A DNA stretch of 64,000 nucleotides from an uncultured bacterium (GTDB lineage: Bacteria > Cyanobacteriota > Vampirovibrionia > Gastranaerophilales > Gastranaerophilaceae), in contig CAMOPX010000001.1 in assembly GCA_946622415.1 (NCBI GenBank), positions 124,001-188,000 on the forward strand, written 5' to 3'. This document shows, one piece after another, positions 38,053 to 48,038 of the stretch. Both the position numbers and the translations under genes were made by a program. The notes under the pieces were generated by a model. That model had not been told where the DNA came from and made no database searches. It was given only the letters and a program-made list of their open reading frames with translations. Numbering within the stretch: position 1 is the first letter of the stretch; the number at the start of each line of letters is the position of its first letter.

Positions 38053-40152
38053 TTAGTTTTTATTATATATTACTGCAATAAAGTCTGCAATATTTGAATT
38101 GTTGCCGCTTTTTGTTAAGAATTCACCGACACTTCCATACGTGGTCGAATCGGATAACCAATTTGCAACACTTGAAGATAAAGCATCAACCGTGCTTTTA
38201 TTTGTTTGATTAAACATAATATTTGTTATATTACTTTTGCCCGCATAAATTTTTTCTATGCAGCCGTCTGACGTTCTGGCTTTTGCATTAGGGTTGGTAT
38301 TTTCATATCTTATATAACTGGATTCTAAGTCAAAATAATCTTTAATAATCGTATAGCCTGAATTTGCGGTATCAAATATTATAAGATCACCTGAATTTAC
38401 TGCTCCTGTATAATAATCAGCATCTTTTATGTAATCAACCATAAATACAAGATTATTTTTCTTTGCACCCGTTATTTTTAAGGTGTCGCCGACTCCGCCA
38501 TCATCCCATATAATGGTATTTCCGCTCATTCCTTTAATGTTGTACGAATCTTTATTTGATAGTCCGTTGTCATAAATTTTTGCGAGATTGTTAGAGCTGA
38601 TATTATAGCTGTCTTTTCCGTTATTATCTTCTATTGTTATATTTGATGATGTTATATCGTATTTATCGCTTCCGTTATTATCGGTTATTGTACCATTTGA
38701 TTTTGAAATTTTATAAATTTCATTTCCAAAGGCTTCTGTGATATCTAATGCTGAATTTATTGATGTATATTTATCGTTTGCGAGTTTTGTATTTAATTTT
38801 TTGCCGATTCTTTCTGCCGTTCCGTTATCCGTTATTTTTATTGTTCCTATACTTTCTTTTAATATATAATTATCGGAGCCTCTATCATCAACGATTGTTG
38901 CAGATGAATATGAAAGATTATATTTGTCGTTTCCTGCTTTATCTTTAATTGTTAAATAATCCGAATTTGATATATTGTATTTTTCATTTCCCGAATAATC
39001 CGTAACGGAATTGTTTTTGTTATCTTCTGTTTTTGTTAAAAGGTTTAAGTTATAGATATCGTTTCCGCTTCCTGTTTCGTTTTCTTTTCCGTCGGTTATA
39101 ACTATATTTTGAGAATATGAAATATTGTATAAATCTTTTCCGTTATCATCAGTCAGTTCTGTTCTGATTGTATTATTTATTGTATATTTTTCATTTCCGG
39201 AATGGTCAATGATTTCATCATTTTGTTCTGCGATTATGGTATAGATATCCTTGCCTGAAAAATCTTCTACTCTGCTTTCACCATCCGTAAAAGAATATTT
39301 GTCATTTCCTGCGTAATCAAGTATACTTGTAAACACGTCACTTTCATTAAATATATAATTATCGTTTCCTTTTTTATCGTATATATTATCTACACGTGCA
39401 TTATATAATATATAATTGTCATTACCGTCATTATCCGTAATTTCAGATTGTACACCGTTTTTCAGCAGATAATTATCATTTCCCGAATCATCCGTAATCC
39501 AAACGTGTGCATGTTCTGCAGTATATGTATCATTTCCTTTGCTATCAAAAATATACGTATCGGAACGATTTGAACAATTGTATTTATCATTTCCGCTAAA
39601 ATCATATACTCTGGTTCGATTGTTTTTGTCAACCGCTTTTGCCTGAATGTCATAAGAATCATTACCTGATATATCAAAAACAAAATCTGTTTTGCCGCCA
39701 TCCGTGTTTTTTTGATTTGTAATAACGAAGTTGTCATCTTTAGATTTTCCTGTTATATATTCAACTTTATCGTAAAATGCGTCGGTTATTTTTCCGAAAT
39801 AAGCATCTGAAACTGTTAAATGAGAAGAAATATAGTTATAATCATAGGTAGATATATCATTATAATCTCCGTTTTGAGTAATTGAGACGAATGAATATCT
39901 TGGTGCATATTTAAAATAATCTTTAATAACAGTTGCCACTGCTTTACTTGAATGTTCAAAGGAGAATGAATATATAACCAAATCATTTCCGTTTTTAGTG
40001 AATATATCGTTTTCTGATGCGCTTAAATCAATATCAATTGCAGAATTTCCCTTTAGAGCTTTTTCGGTTATTATATAGGTATTATTTGAAGAATCTTTAT
40101 TAACTACAACGTGTTCCGAGTAGTCTTTCTTTGTGATTTTGATTGTTGCCAT
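38053..40152 (-). CDS. RTX-like repeat protein, member 5 of cluster
   Basis: A 699-residue protein of the GxDKY subtype and the closest paralogue of its upstream neighbour (40197-42320). They share the N-terminal pattern MATIKITKKDYSEHVVV / MATVKVSKKNKSYMYNV and long repeat stretches. Motifs include KNGNDLVIYSF...VIKDYFKYAP, repeats such as FSGNDKYNC and NDGNDNYIL, and the C-terminal DTLKITGAKKNNLVFMVDY...GYTIIKDYFDL...VANWLSD. AAAGGAGAAAATAT precedes the ATG, nearly identical to the neighbour's leader. Confidence 0.75.
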   Translation of the reverse strand: MATIKITKKDYSEHVVVNKDSSNNTYIITEKALKGNSAIDIDLSASENDIFTKNGNDLVIYSFSFEHSSKAVATVIKDYFKYAPRYSFVSITQNGDYNDISTYDYNYISSHLTVSDAYFGKITDAFYDKVEYITGKSKDDNFVITNQKNTDGGKTDFVFDISGNDSYDIQAKAVDKNNRTRVYDFSGNDKYNCSNRSDTYIFDSKGNDTYTAEHAHVWITDDSGNDNYLLKNGVQSEITDNDGNDNYILYNARVDNIYDKKGNDNYIFNESDVFTSILDYAGNDKYSFTDGESRVEDFSGKDIYTIIAEQNDEIIDHSGNEKYTINNTIRTELTDDNGKDLYNISYSQNIVITDGKENETGSGNDIYNLNLLTKTEDNKNNSVTDYSGNEKYNISNSDYLTIKDKAGNDKYNLSYSSATIVDDRGSDNYILKESIGTIKITDNGTAERIGKKLNTKLANDKYTSINSALDITEAFGNEIYKISKSNGTITDNNGSDKYDITSSNITIEDNNGKDSYNISSNNLAKIYDNGLSNKDSYNIKGMSGNTIIWDDGGVGDTLKITGAKKNNLVFMVDYIKDADYYTGAVNSGDLIIFDTANSGYTIIKDYFDLESSYIRYENTNPNAKARTSDGCIEKIYAGKSNITNIMFNQTNKSTVDALSSSVANWLSDSTTYGSVGEFLTKSGNNSNIADFIAVIYNKN

Positions 40153-40196
40153 ATATTTTCTCCTTTGTAGTTTTTATGATTATTTGCAATGTGATA

Positions 40197-42320
40197 TTAA
40201 CAATTTTGCGAAACAAGCGTAATGAATTTAGATATATCTTGAATGTTGTCACTTGATAATATTTGACCTACGGAATTATAACCTGTAAATTCACTCTTCC
40301 AGCTTGCAACCTGAGCACTAAGCTCTGCAAAGTCGGCTGAAGTTGTGTAATTATATATTGCCGTATTTTCTTTTGCTTTTCCGACATAAATGTTTTCAAT
40401 ATATCCTCCGCCTCCGCTGTTTTTGGAAGGATTTATTATACTGCTGTCAATCGGATTTAAACTGAAATAATTTTTTAATTCAATAAAACCTGATTTTGTT
40501 TTATCAAATATAAATAATGAACTGCTCATAACGTCGTTATCTGCAGAAGTGAGAATATTATAATCTGCCATAAATACGATATTATTTTTATTTGAGCCGT
40601 CGATTTTTAGTATATCGCCTGTTCCAAGCTCATCTTTGATTATAACCATTGAATCAAGCGTTTTTACGTTATAAGTATCGCCTTTTGAAGAACCTTTGTC
40701 TGTTATTGTGGTCATTCCATCCGATATATTATATTTATCTTTTCCGCCATCATCGGTTATGTTGCAGCTCATACAATTTGCTATACTATAAGTATCTGCG
40801 CTTATAGAATTATCGTTCACTGTAATCTGAAAAATATTTGAAAGGGAATATTTGTCGTTTCCTTTTTTATCGGTTATCATGTTGTCGAAGTATATTGATG
40901 ATTTAATTTTATATGTGTCATTACCTTCTTCGTCTGTGATTGCAAAATGTGAATCCGAAATTATATATTTATCGTTTGCGAGTTTTGTATTTAATTTTTT
41001 GCCTGATTTTTCTGCAATACCGTTATCTGTTATTTTTACATTATTACAGTTGTTTAATATGTAGCTGTCGGAATTTTTATCATCAACGATTGTTACAGAT
41101 GAATATGAAAGATTGTATTTATCGCTTCCTGCTTTGTCATTTATTGTTAAATCATTTGAATTTGATATATTGTATTTTTCATTTCCCGAATAATCCGTAA
41201 TATAATTTTCTCCGTTATCATTTTTCTTTATAAAAGATAAATTATACAGGTCGTTTCCGCTTTTTGTTTCGCCTTCTTTTCCGTCTTGAATATCAATGTG
41301 ATTACTGTAAGAAAAGTCGTATTTATCTTTTCCCATATAATCTTTTATTGTAATATCATTTGAAAGCGTTGCAAAATAGTTATCATTACCCGAATTATCG
41401 GTAATTGTATCCGAGGTTTCCGAGGTTAAAATGTATGTGTCTTTACCTGCGGAATCTTCGATACTTGTATTGGTGCCTAATGCTAATGTATATTTGTCAT
41501 TTCCGCCTTTATCTTTTATTGTTGATAATGTTCCTCCTGATGAATAAACGGAATAATTGTCATTTCCTCCAAAATCAGTGATATTAAAGGTTACCCCATC
41601 TGATATTTGATAATCATCCTTTCCTGCTAAATCTTCTATTACCATTGCGTTTTGAGAGGAAGCAATATACAAATCGTTTCCTTTGGAATCGTAAATTTTT
41701 GCATTTGTTTTGTATTGTATATTATATTTGTCATTTCCTTTAAAATCGTGTACTTCAACAAAATGTTCTCTGCTTGTATGAGACGCAGAAATGTTATAAC
41801 TATCATCTCCTGCAACATCATATACATAATCATTTTCCCCGTTATCATAACTAAGAATAGAAGAAGGATATACATTCCAAATATTATATGTATCATTTTT
41901 TGAAGTTCCAACGTTGGTTTCTTCTTCGTCGTATTTTTGATCGTATATCGTTCCAAAAACACTCATGGGTGAAACGGTATTTTCGTTAATATAGTCATAA
42001 TAGCTTTTATCGGTTTCAACGATATCTTCCCAGCTTCCGTCTTGCGTGATTACAACAAAATATTCATAAGTCGGCGCATATTTAAAATAATCTTTAATTG
42101 TGTTTGTTACCGTTTTATTTGCGGAATTAAAAATTGATACAATAACTAAATCGTTTCCGTCTTTAGAAAAAATATCTTTATCCGATGCGCTTAAATTCAA
42201 ATCTATGCTTGTTGTTGCTTTTAGCGCACTTTCATACGGTATAAACGTATTATCTTGTGAAGATGAAGTAACATTATACATATATGATTTATTTTTTTTA
42301 GATACTTTAACTGTTGCCAT
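40197..42320 (-). CDS. RTX-like repeat protein, member 4 of cluster
   Basis: A 707-residue protein of the GxDKY subtype. KDGNDLVIVSIF...TIKDYFKYAP is followed by repeats such as FKGNDKYNI, SKGNDLYIA and MGKDKYDF. The C-terminal module includes DILKIDGSNKNNIVFMADY, GFIELKNYFSL, ENIYVGKAK and VASWKSEF. Much of the repeat region can be aligned with the downstream paralogue, with identical DNA stretches (for example around 38770-38800 and 40970-41000). The ribosome site is AAAGGAGA. Confidence 0.75.
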   Translation of the reverse strand: MATVKVSKKNKSYMYNVTSSSQDNTFIPYESALKATTSIDLNLSASDKDIFSKDGNDLVIVSIFNSANKTVTNTIKDYFKYAPTYEYFVVITQDGSWEDIVETDKSYYDYINENTVSPMSVFGTIYDQKYDEEETNVGTSKNDTYNIWNVYPSSILSYDNGENDYVYDVAGDDSYNISASHTSREHFVEVHDFKGNDKYNIQYKTNAKIYDSKGNDLYIASSQNAMVIEDLAGKDDYQISDGVTFNITDFGGNDNYSVYSSGGTLSTIKDKGGNDKYTLALGTNTSIEDSAGKDTYILTSETSDTITDNSGNDNYFATLSNDITIKDYMGKDKYDFSYSNHIDIQDGKEGETKSGNDLYNLSFIKKNDNGENYITDYSGNEKYNISNSNDLTINDKAGSDKYNLSYSSVTIVDDKNSDSYILNNCNNVKITDNGIAEKSGKKLNTKLANDKYIISDSHFAITDEEGNDTYKIKSSIYFDNMITDKKGNDKYSLSNIFQITVNDNSISADTYSIANCMSCNITDDGGKDKYNISDGMTTITDKGSSKGDTYNVKTLDSMVIIKDELGTGDILKIDGSNKNNIVFMADYNILTSADNDVMSSSLFIFDKTKSGFIELKNYFSLNPIDSSIINPSKNSGGGGYIENIYVGKAKENTAIYNYTTSADFAELSAQVASWKSEFTGYNSVGQILSSDNIQDISKFITLVSQNC

Positions 42321-42341
42321 ATATTTTCTCCTTTAATTAAA

Positions 42342-44945
42342 TTACATTCCCGTTTGAAACATTTGAACAAGTGATGCAATATCTTCTTTGCTTCCTTCCG
42401 AGAGTACTTGCCGAACATCATCAAAATTGCGTCCGCTGTCAGCGAGCCAAGCGCCAACCTGTTCTCTTACGGCTTCCATTTTAGAAAAATCGCCTGCGGC
42501 AGTTGTCAGATTTATTGATTTTTTGCCTGCTTTTAGGGTTTCTATACTATTTTTAAGACCCGTAATTTGTGTTTCCGTTGTTTCATAAAAATCAACCAAA
42601 TCAACAAACCCGCCGTTTTTCTTATCGTAAATAATCAGTCCAAAGTCTTGAGAATCCATATAATTTGTTGATACATCATTTGAAAAATTTGCCATATATA
42701 TGATGTTTGATTTTTTCAAAGATGAAATTTTTAAGGTATCATTACCTTCTTTATCATTAATAAGAATATCTGCAGCACCCTCAAGTGTACCAACTTTTGT
42801 CTTTTTTAGTTTATCGAGTGTATATGTATCATTTCCTGAATTATCTGTTATTTCTATGCCTGCTTTATTTTTTGAAATTGTGTATTTGTCGTTTCCTTCG
42901 TTATCGCTAGCAATTATACTGCCGGAAACATTCTTGAAGCTGTATTTATCATTTCCTTTGCTATCAGAAATGCTTGTCATTAAAAATGAATTTTTAATAT
43001 TATATCTGTCATCTCCGACTCCCATACAACGTATTCCAAAAGACGGCATAGACCAAAATAATGACAGAAGTTTTCCTTTATCTTTGTTTTCGGTTGCTTC
43101 CTGAATTTCTTTTATACTAATATATGAACCTGCATTTTTGATATTAAACTTATTGTTACCTCCGTCATCAGTTATAACGGGGGTATGAAGTCCTAATCCT
43201 ATTATCCCCGAAGAACCCGTGACATTTGCAATATTATATGTATCTGCACTTGTTGTACTTGTATCATGAATTTCCAACATTGAAACAGTCGGCATTGTTA
43301 AATCCAGAGTTATTTCTTCCGTAAATTTTGATGTCTGACTAATAGTGCTGCCTTTAATATTATAAGTGTCTTTTCCTTCCGAATCGTATATCTTTGTTCC
43401 CATGGCATATGAAATATTATATTTGTCATTTCCTTTATCATCGTATATTTCGGATTTACCGTTTATTGCTGCAAAGGCTTCTTCACTTTCAAATTTAATT
43501 TTTTTACCTTTTTTATCAACGGGAGCTTTTAAATCATATGTATCGTTTCCTGATTTATCGTTTATTCTTATACCTGAGCTTGATGCTAAAGTATATTTAT
43601 CGTTCCCGCCGTCATCTATGATTGTGCGGCTTGTTTCATCGTCTTCTGCGTATTCGCAAGAAACAAATTGCAGGTCATATTTATCGTTTTTGTTTCCGCA
43701 ATCTTTGATTTGAAAATCTGATACGCTGGTAAAAGTTTTGTTTTTTGTATCATAAAGGTTTTTAAAATCGTATTTATCTTTTCCGTTTCCATCATATATT
43801 CTTATGTTTTTAACATCTCTCAGAGTATATTTATCGTTACCGTATTCATCCTTTATTGCATAGTTTCCTTCATCAGACAGAGTGGTAAATTTTACATTAG
43901 TCCAATAATGTTTGTCGTTTCCTGCAGCATCAAATATAGAAAGACTGTCTGCAACTATATCAACGGAGTTTGATACTTTGTATTTATCTTTAGAATTAGA
44001 ATCGTCCGTTATGCTTAAAATATTGTTTGATGTAATGTTTTTAATTTCATATTCATCTTTTCCTGAATGGTCAACAATATCAACCGTGGCATTTATTAAT
44101 TCATATTCATCATTTCCTTTATAATCGTTTATTCTGCGATTAATTGCCTCGGCATCTGATTTATTGGCGTTAACTTCGTATTCATCATTTCCTTTGTAAT
44201 CTTCTACCCAAAACTCAGCACCGTTTTTAAGTTCATATTCATCGCTACCTGAATAATCTTTTGAATATAATCGTGCATATTGCCCGTCGGCTGTGTATTC
44301 ATCTTCTCCTAAATAATCATAAGAATACATTATTCCGCTTGAAGTATTATCTTGCAATATTTTGTACTCATCATTTCCTGTTAAGTCATAGATGTAATCT
44401 ATTTTGTTTGCATGTCGGCTTAAATATTCATCATTTCCTTTTGGTTCATATATGTAATTTGAATAATTATCGATAAATTCATAAATATCTTTTTTATTTG
44501 TTCCGAGAAAATAATTTGTATAATAATCATTTTCTATACCATCTGTATTGTATAAACCGTTTGTTCCGTACTCGGTATCGGGTCTTATTGTTAACGTAGT
44601 AAGATTTTCAGATGTAGCAGAAATCGGATAATATGTATTATATTTAACCGTATAATCTTTTGTATCATCTAAAAAGAAATTTTTAACAACAGAAGTTATC
44701 TTCTTTACTTTTCCCCCGTATGTCACAAAAAGGGTTGTTATTACTAAATCATCTTTTCTTTTTGTCGCAAAGTTTTGGAAATAGCTTTTATAACCGTCAA
44801 TAACTTTTCCGTCGGATATAAATTCATTATTAATTTGAAAACTGTATGAAGTATTTCCCGAATATTCGTACGTCAAATTTTTTGATTTGGGCGTAATTGA
44901 AATAGTAGTGTTTCCGTCAAATTTTATTGTTTTATTCTTTGCCAT
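42342..44945 (-). CDS. RTX-like repeat protein, member 3 of cluster
   Basis: An 867-residue protein of the GxDKY subtype. Its N-terminal module has ISITPKSKNLTYEYSGN and KDDLVITTLF...VVKNFF. The early repeats carry Glu (GNDEYE: YKGNDEYEV, HSGKDEYEI) where relatives have Lys, then switch to GNDKY. The C-terminal module is NDTLKISSLKKSNIIYMANF, GFVDLVDFYE, IETLKAGKKSIN, VGAWLADSG. The stop lies 22 bases before the next ATG. The start follows TAGGATAAAT and is 3 bases from the preceding stop, so it is translationally coupled to it. Confidence 0.75.
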   Translation of the reverse strand: MAKNKTIKFDGNTTISITPKSKNLTYEYSGNTSYSFQINNEFISDGKVIDGYKSYFQNFATKRKDDLVITTLFVTYGGKVKKITSVVKNFFLDDTKDYTVKYNTYYPISATSENLTTLTIRPDTEYGTNGLYNTDGIENDYYTNYFLGTNKKDIYEFIDNYSNYIYEPKGNDEYLSRHANKIDYIYDLTGNDEYKILQDNTSSGIMYSYDYLGEDEYTADGQYARLYSKDYSGSDEYELKNGAEFWVEDYKGNDEYEVNANKSDAEAINRRINDYKGNDEYELINATVDIVDHSGKDEYEIKNITSNNILSITDDSNSKDKYKVSNSVDIVADSLSIFDAAGNDKHYWTNVKFTTLSDEGNYAIKDEYGNDKYTLRDVKNIRIYDGNGKDKYDFKNLYDTKNKTFTSVSDFQIKDCGNKNDKYDLQFVSCEYAEDDETSRTIIDDGGNDKYTLASSSGIRINDKSGNDTYDLKAPVDKKGKKIKFESEEAFAAINGKSEIYDDKGNDKYNISYAMGTKIYDSEGKDTYNIKGSTISQTSKFTEEITLDLTMPTVSMLEIHDTSTTSADTYNIANVTGSSGIIGLGLHTPVITDDGGNNKFNIKNAGSYISIKEIQEATENKDKGKLLSLFWSMPSFGIRCMGVGDDRYNIKNSFLMTSISDSKGNDKYSFKNVSGSIIASDNEGNDKYTISKNKAGIEITDNSGNDTYTLDKLKKTKVGTLEGAADILINDKEGNDTLKISSLKKSNIIYMANFSNDVSTNYMDSQDFGLIIYDKKNGGFVDLVDFYETTETQITGLKNSIETLKAGKKSINLTTAAGDFSKMEAVREQVGAWLADSGRNFDDVRQVLSEGSKEDIASLVQMFQTGM

Positions 44946-44948
44946 AAT

Positions 44949-47858
44949 TTATCCTATATTGTATTTTCCGTTTGTATAAACTTTAATCAGAGCATTAATA
45001 TCAGCTTTATTTTCAGATGCAAAAACAGCATCGGTAGATGAATATTTTCCGTTTGAATTTTCAAGCCAAGATACAACATCACTTTTTACGCTGTTAATCC
45101 AAGAATTCATATTGAATTCGCCTTTTGAACTTTGGAAAGTCGGTGTACCGCTTTCTCTTATAAAATGACCTGTAAAACTAACAGCTCCTAACATTTTACT
45201 TGCTTTTGCATTTTGTACACCCTTTGATGTTAAGGATTTAGAATTAAATACATATAAGTCGTTTCCTGTTGTCGGAGGTATTTCATAATTATCAGACAAA
45301 GTCACATCAAAGAATAATCTCATATTTTTTACATCAGATGAAAATATAACGGAATCATCCCCGTTTTTTTCGCAGACGTAGAGATTTGTTTTTGATGTTA
45401 ATTTAAGATTGTATTTGTCGTTTCCGCCTGATTCATCCGTGATAAAAGCAGCGCCTTTACCGTTGTATGTATATGAATTATTGTGTTCGGTACCTATAAA
45501 TAGAGTTTCTTTAAGTGATTTTTCATATACACCGTTTACTTTTAAATATCCGTCGTCTAATGCATCAGACAGAGATTTTACGGTATTGCTTTCAAAATCG
45601 GCTATAAATTTAACATCATATTCGTTGCTAAAATAGTCTTTTATGGTTACTTTGTTTGTAATAGCTTTTTTTACGGTAATATATTCGTTTTTTTGTTTCT
45701 TTATAAATGTTTTATAAACTAAATCATTTCCCGTTTTTTCAAAAGTAGTTTCATTCGGTATGTTATATGCAAATGCATCCGAACCCACATTAATCTGCAA
45801 ATTTGAAGCTCCTTGGGCAATTATTATTGTGTCGTTGCCGTCATAAACGGAAGATAATATTGATTTTACATCGGTTGCGGTATTTTCAAATTTAATCGTA
45901 TCATTACCTTTTAAAGATATGATTCGATCAAAACCTGAATTAGAAACGATTATTGTATCTTTTTTATTTCCGCCGATAATATAATCGGAAATAACCGAAT
46001 CTGTATCATAAAGCGTATTCTTTTTATTTGCTTTACCTATTTGTACTATTGCATCGATAGGATAATCGTCTTGTATAAATTCTTCCAGCGTTTTATTTTC
46101 ACCAAAAGTAACGGCATTTTTTACAAGTCCGTCAGAATTAAAATAATCTTTTATTATTGTTTTATCCTTTAGGGGTTTTGGTAAATTCATCCGAACCCCT
46201 TGTCTTTTTGCTATTTCTAATACTGCATCGTTATCTATAATCAAATCATTACCTGATTTGCAGAAAGCCGCAGGAGCATTGTTTTTGTTTCTTTGAGGAA
46301 TGTTGTATATATTTAAAGTTACAAGTTTATTGAGGTATTCATCAACAAATTCCATATTTTTATCAAAAGAAATTGTCGTTGTGCCTGTTAAATTGGTATC
46401 TTTATAAAATTCCTTTTCACCCGAACCGTTAATATAAATTGTATCATTTCCTTTGCTTCCTACTATATAATCACCACCCGAGCCGGTTGTAATTTTATCA
46501 TTTTTTTTGCCGCTTAAAATAGTTTCATTTAAAAATGTTCCAGTTAAGGTTTGTTTTTTCTTAGAATCAGGATTTCCAAGCATATAAACGTCATCATTAT
46601 ACAGTTTTTGGATTATTGAATCATAAATCGGGTTATAATCATCGTCTTCACTTAATATATAAACATTATCCGCGCCGATTTTAAAGTAATCTTTTAAGTT
46701 GACGGTTCCTTCTTGTTTATATATATCGGATTGATTTTTTGTATGATTTACCCAAGATGTTATTGTGCCTAAATTGTTTCTTTCTGTTTCAAGATAGAGT
46801 TTTACGCTATCTCCTATTTTTAGGCCGTACTTTTTAATATCATCTAATGTCATATAGATTTCTTGATATGAAGAACTATCCAAAGAGTATCCGTTTATAT
46901 CAATATCATTATATACTGCATTTACGCAATATTTGCCTGCGTTTTCACCTTCTGCTTCGGGTTGCGAATATACCGTACAATATGCTTTTGTATCATAATT
47001 TTTGCCAATGAATTTATTTACCGATGCAATCACATCATTTCCGCTTCTTTTAAAGATTAGTGTTTTATCGGGTGCATACAGACTTAAATGAGAATCTTTA
47101 TTTAAAATTACCGTATCTTTGCCGAATTTATTTCCTCCGGAATAGAATATAACGTCATTTCCTGTTTTTAAATCGAACGTTTCATTCCCAAAACATGAAC
47201 GGCATATGTCATTTGTCCAGCTGCCCGTGTATTTATTTTTTTTGGGTTCTAAAAGAAAATAATTTTTATTTAGAAGGTCAACCCTTTTATCATCAATTTC
47301 TATATCATCATTTTCTCCGTAAATATATTCTTTATATATATCCGAAGTTAAATAAAGGCTGCCGCTTCCAACTAAAAGATTTGCACCTTTAATTCTGATT
47401 GTTCCCAATATTTCGCTTGAAGCGATTGCTGTAGCGTGAATATTTATCGGGTTTCCGGTTGCTATATAGTATATTTTTCCGTTTTTGTCCGCTTGTACAA
47501 ATTCAAAATCTCCGTCAAAATGATTTGGGGTTTTAGTGTATGTGGTTTTTGAAAATGTTGTTCCGATAAATTCTTCATTTTCATAATCATATTTACCCAC
47601 TGTTTCAACAACTTTATATTTTCCTTTGTGTTTACCTTTAGTAATGTAGCTGACATTATATACAACATTAGTCCATCTGCCTTCTTGTGTGCCGTATGCC
47701 GTTATAACAATATCATCTCCATCCGTTTTCCATTGAAGTTGTCCTTCGACATCGTTTGAAAAATTAATATAGGTAGTTCCGTCGCCTTCCGATAAATTTA
47801 TAACTTTATTTTCAAATTTTCCGTTTGCTAAATCTATTGATAAATCTTTTTCACCCAT
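44949..47858 (-). CDS. RTX-like repeat protein, member 2 of cluster
   Basis: A 969-residue protein of the GNDxI subtype, related to members 1 and 7. Motifs include NETFDLKTGNDVIFYSGG, TTGSGGDYIVGSKGNDTIYING, GNKKDTIIVSNS, KTGNDLVYKTF and VTIKDYFSNEYD. Its C-terminal module contains GNDLYVFNSKSLTSKGVQNA, VSWLENSNGKYSS and IKVYTNGKYNIG. No signal peptide is seen. It is probably the first gene of the seven-gene run, since a terminator separates it from the 2015-residue gene upstream. AAAGG lies before the ATG. Confidence 0.7.
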   Translation of the reverse strand: MGEKDLSIDLANGKFENKVINLSEGDGTTYINFSNDVEGQLQWKTDGDDIVITAYGTQEGRWTNVVYNVSYITKGKHKGKYKVVETVGKYDYENEEFIGTTFSKTTYTKTPNHFDGDFEFVQADKNGKIYYIATGNPINIHATAIASSEILGTIRIKGANLLVGSGSLYLTSDIYKEYIYGENDDIEIDDKRVDLLNKNYFLLEPKKNKYTGSWTNDICRSCFGNETFDLKTGNDVIFYSGGNKFGKDTVILNKDSHLSLYAPDKTLIFKRSGNDVIASVNKFIGKNYDTKAYCTVYSQPEAEGENAGKYCVNAVYNDIDINGYSLDSSSYQEIYMTLDDIKKYGLKIGDSVKLYLETERNNLGTITSWVNHTKNQSDIYKQEGTVNLKDYFKIGADNVYILSEDDDYNPIYDSIIQKLYNDDVYMLGNPDSKKKQTLTGTFLNETILSGKKNDKITTGSGGDYIVGSKGNDTIYINGSGEKEFYKDTNLTGTTTISFDKNMEFVDEYLNKLVTLNIYNIPQRNKNNAPAAFCKSGNDLIIDNDAVLEIAKRQGVRMNLPKPLKDKTIIKDYFNSDGLVKNAVTFGENKTLEEFIQDDYPIDAIVQIGKANKKNTLYDTDSVISDYIIGGNKKDTIIVSNSGFDRIISLKGNDTIKFENTATDVKSILSSVYDGNDTIIIAQGASNLQINVGSDAFAYNIPNETTFEKTGNDLVYKTFIKKQKNEYITVKKAITNKVTIKDYFSNEYDVKFIADFESNTVKSLSDALDDGYLKVNGVYEKSLKETLFIGTEHNNSYTYNGKGAAFITDESGGNDKYNLKLTSKTNLYVCEKNGDDSVIFSSDVKNMRLFFDVTLSDNYEIPPTTGNDLYVFNSKSLTSKGVQNAKASKMLGAVSFTGHFIRESGTPTFQSSKGEFNMNSWINSVKSDVVSWLENSNGKYSSTDAVFASENKADINALIKVYTNGKYNIG

Positions 47859-47970
47859 TTTATTGCCTTTCTTCCGAAATAAATTTTAAAATCCGTAATT
47901 TAATATAACTATTGTATTTTTTTATATTGTATTTCGCAAATTGGTTAAGTTATATTTATCGGTTTTTAAA

Positions 47971-48000
47971 CAAAAACAACCCCCGCAATTGTTGTTTTTG
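47971..48000 (-). terminator. Terminator of the 2015-residue RTX gene
   Basis: CAAAAACAAC (47971-47980) and GTTGTTTTTG (47991-48000) flank a 10-base loop; on the minus strand this follows the giant gene's stop and exits into a T-rich stretch. Confidence 0.75.
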
Positions 48001-48038
48001 CTTCTTTTGCGAGAATTGTTTTTGTTATTAATTATTTA

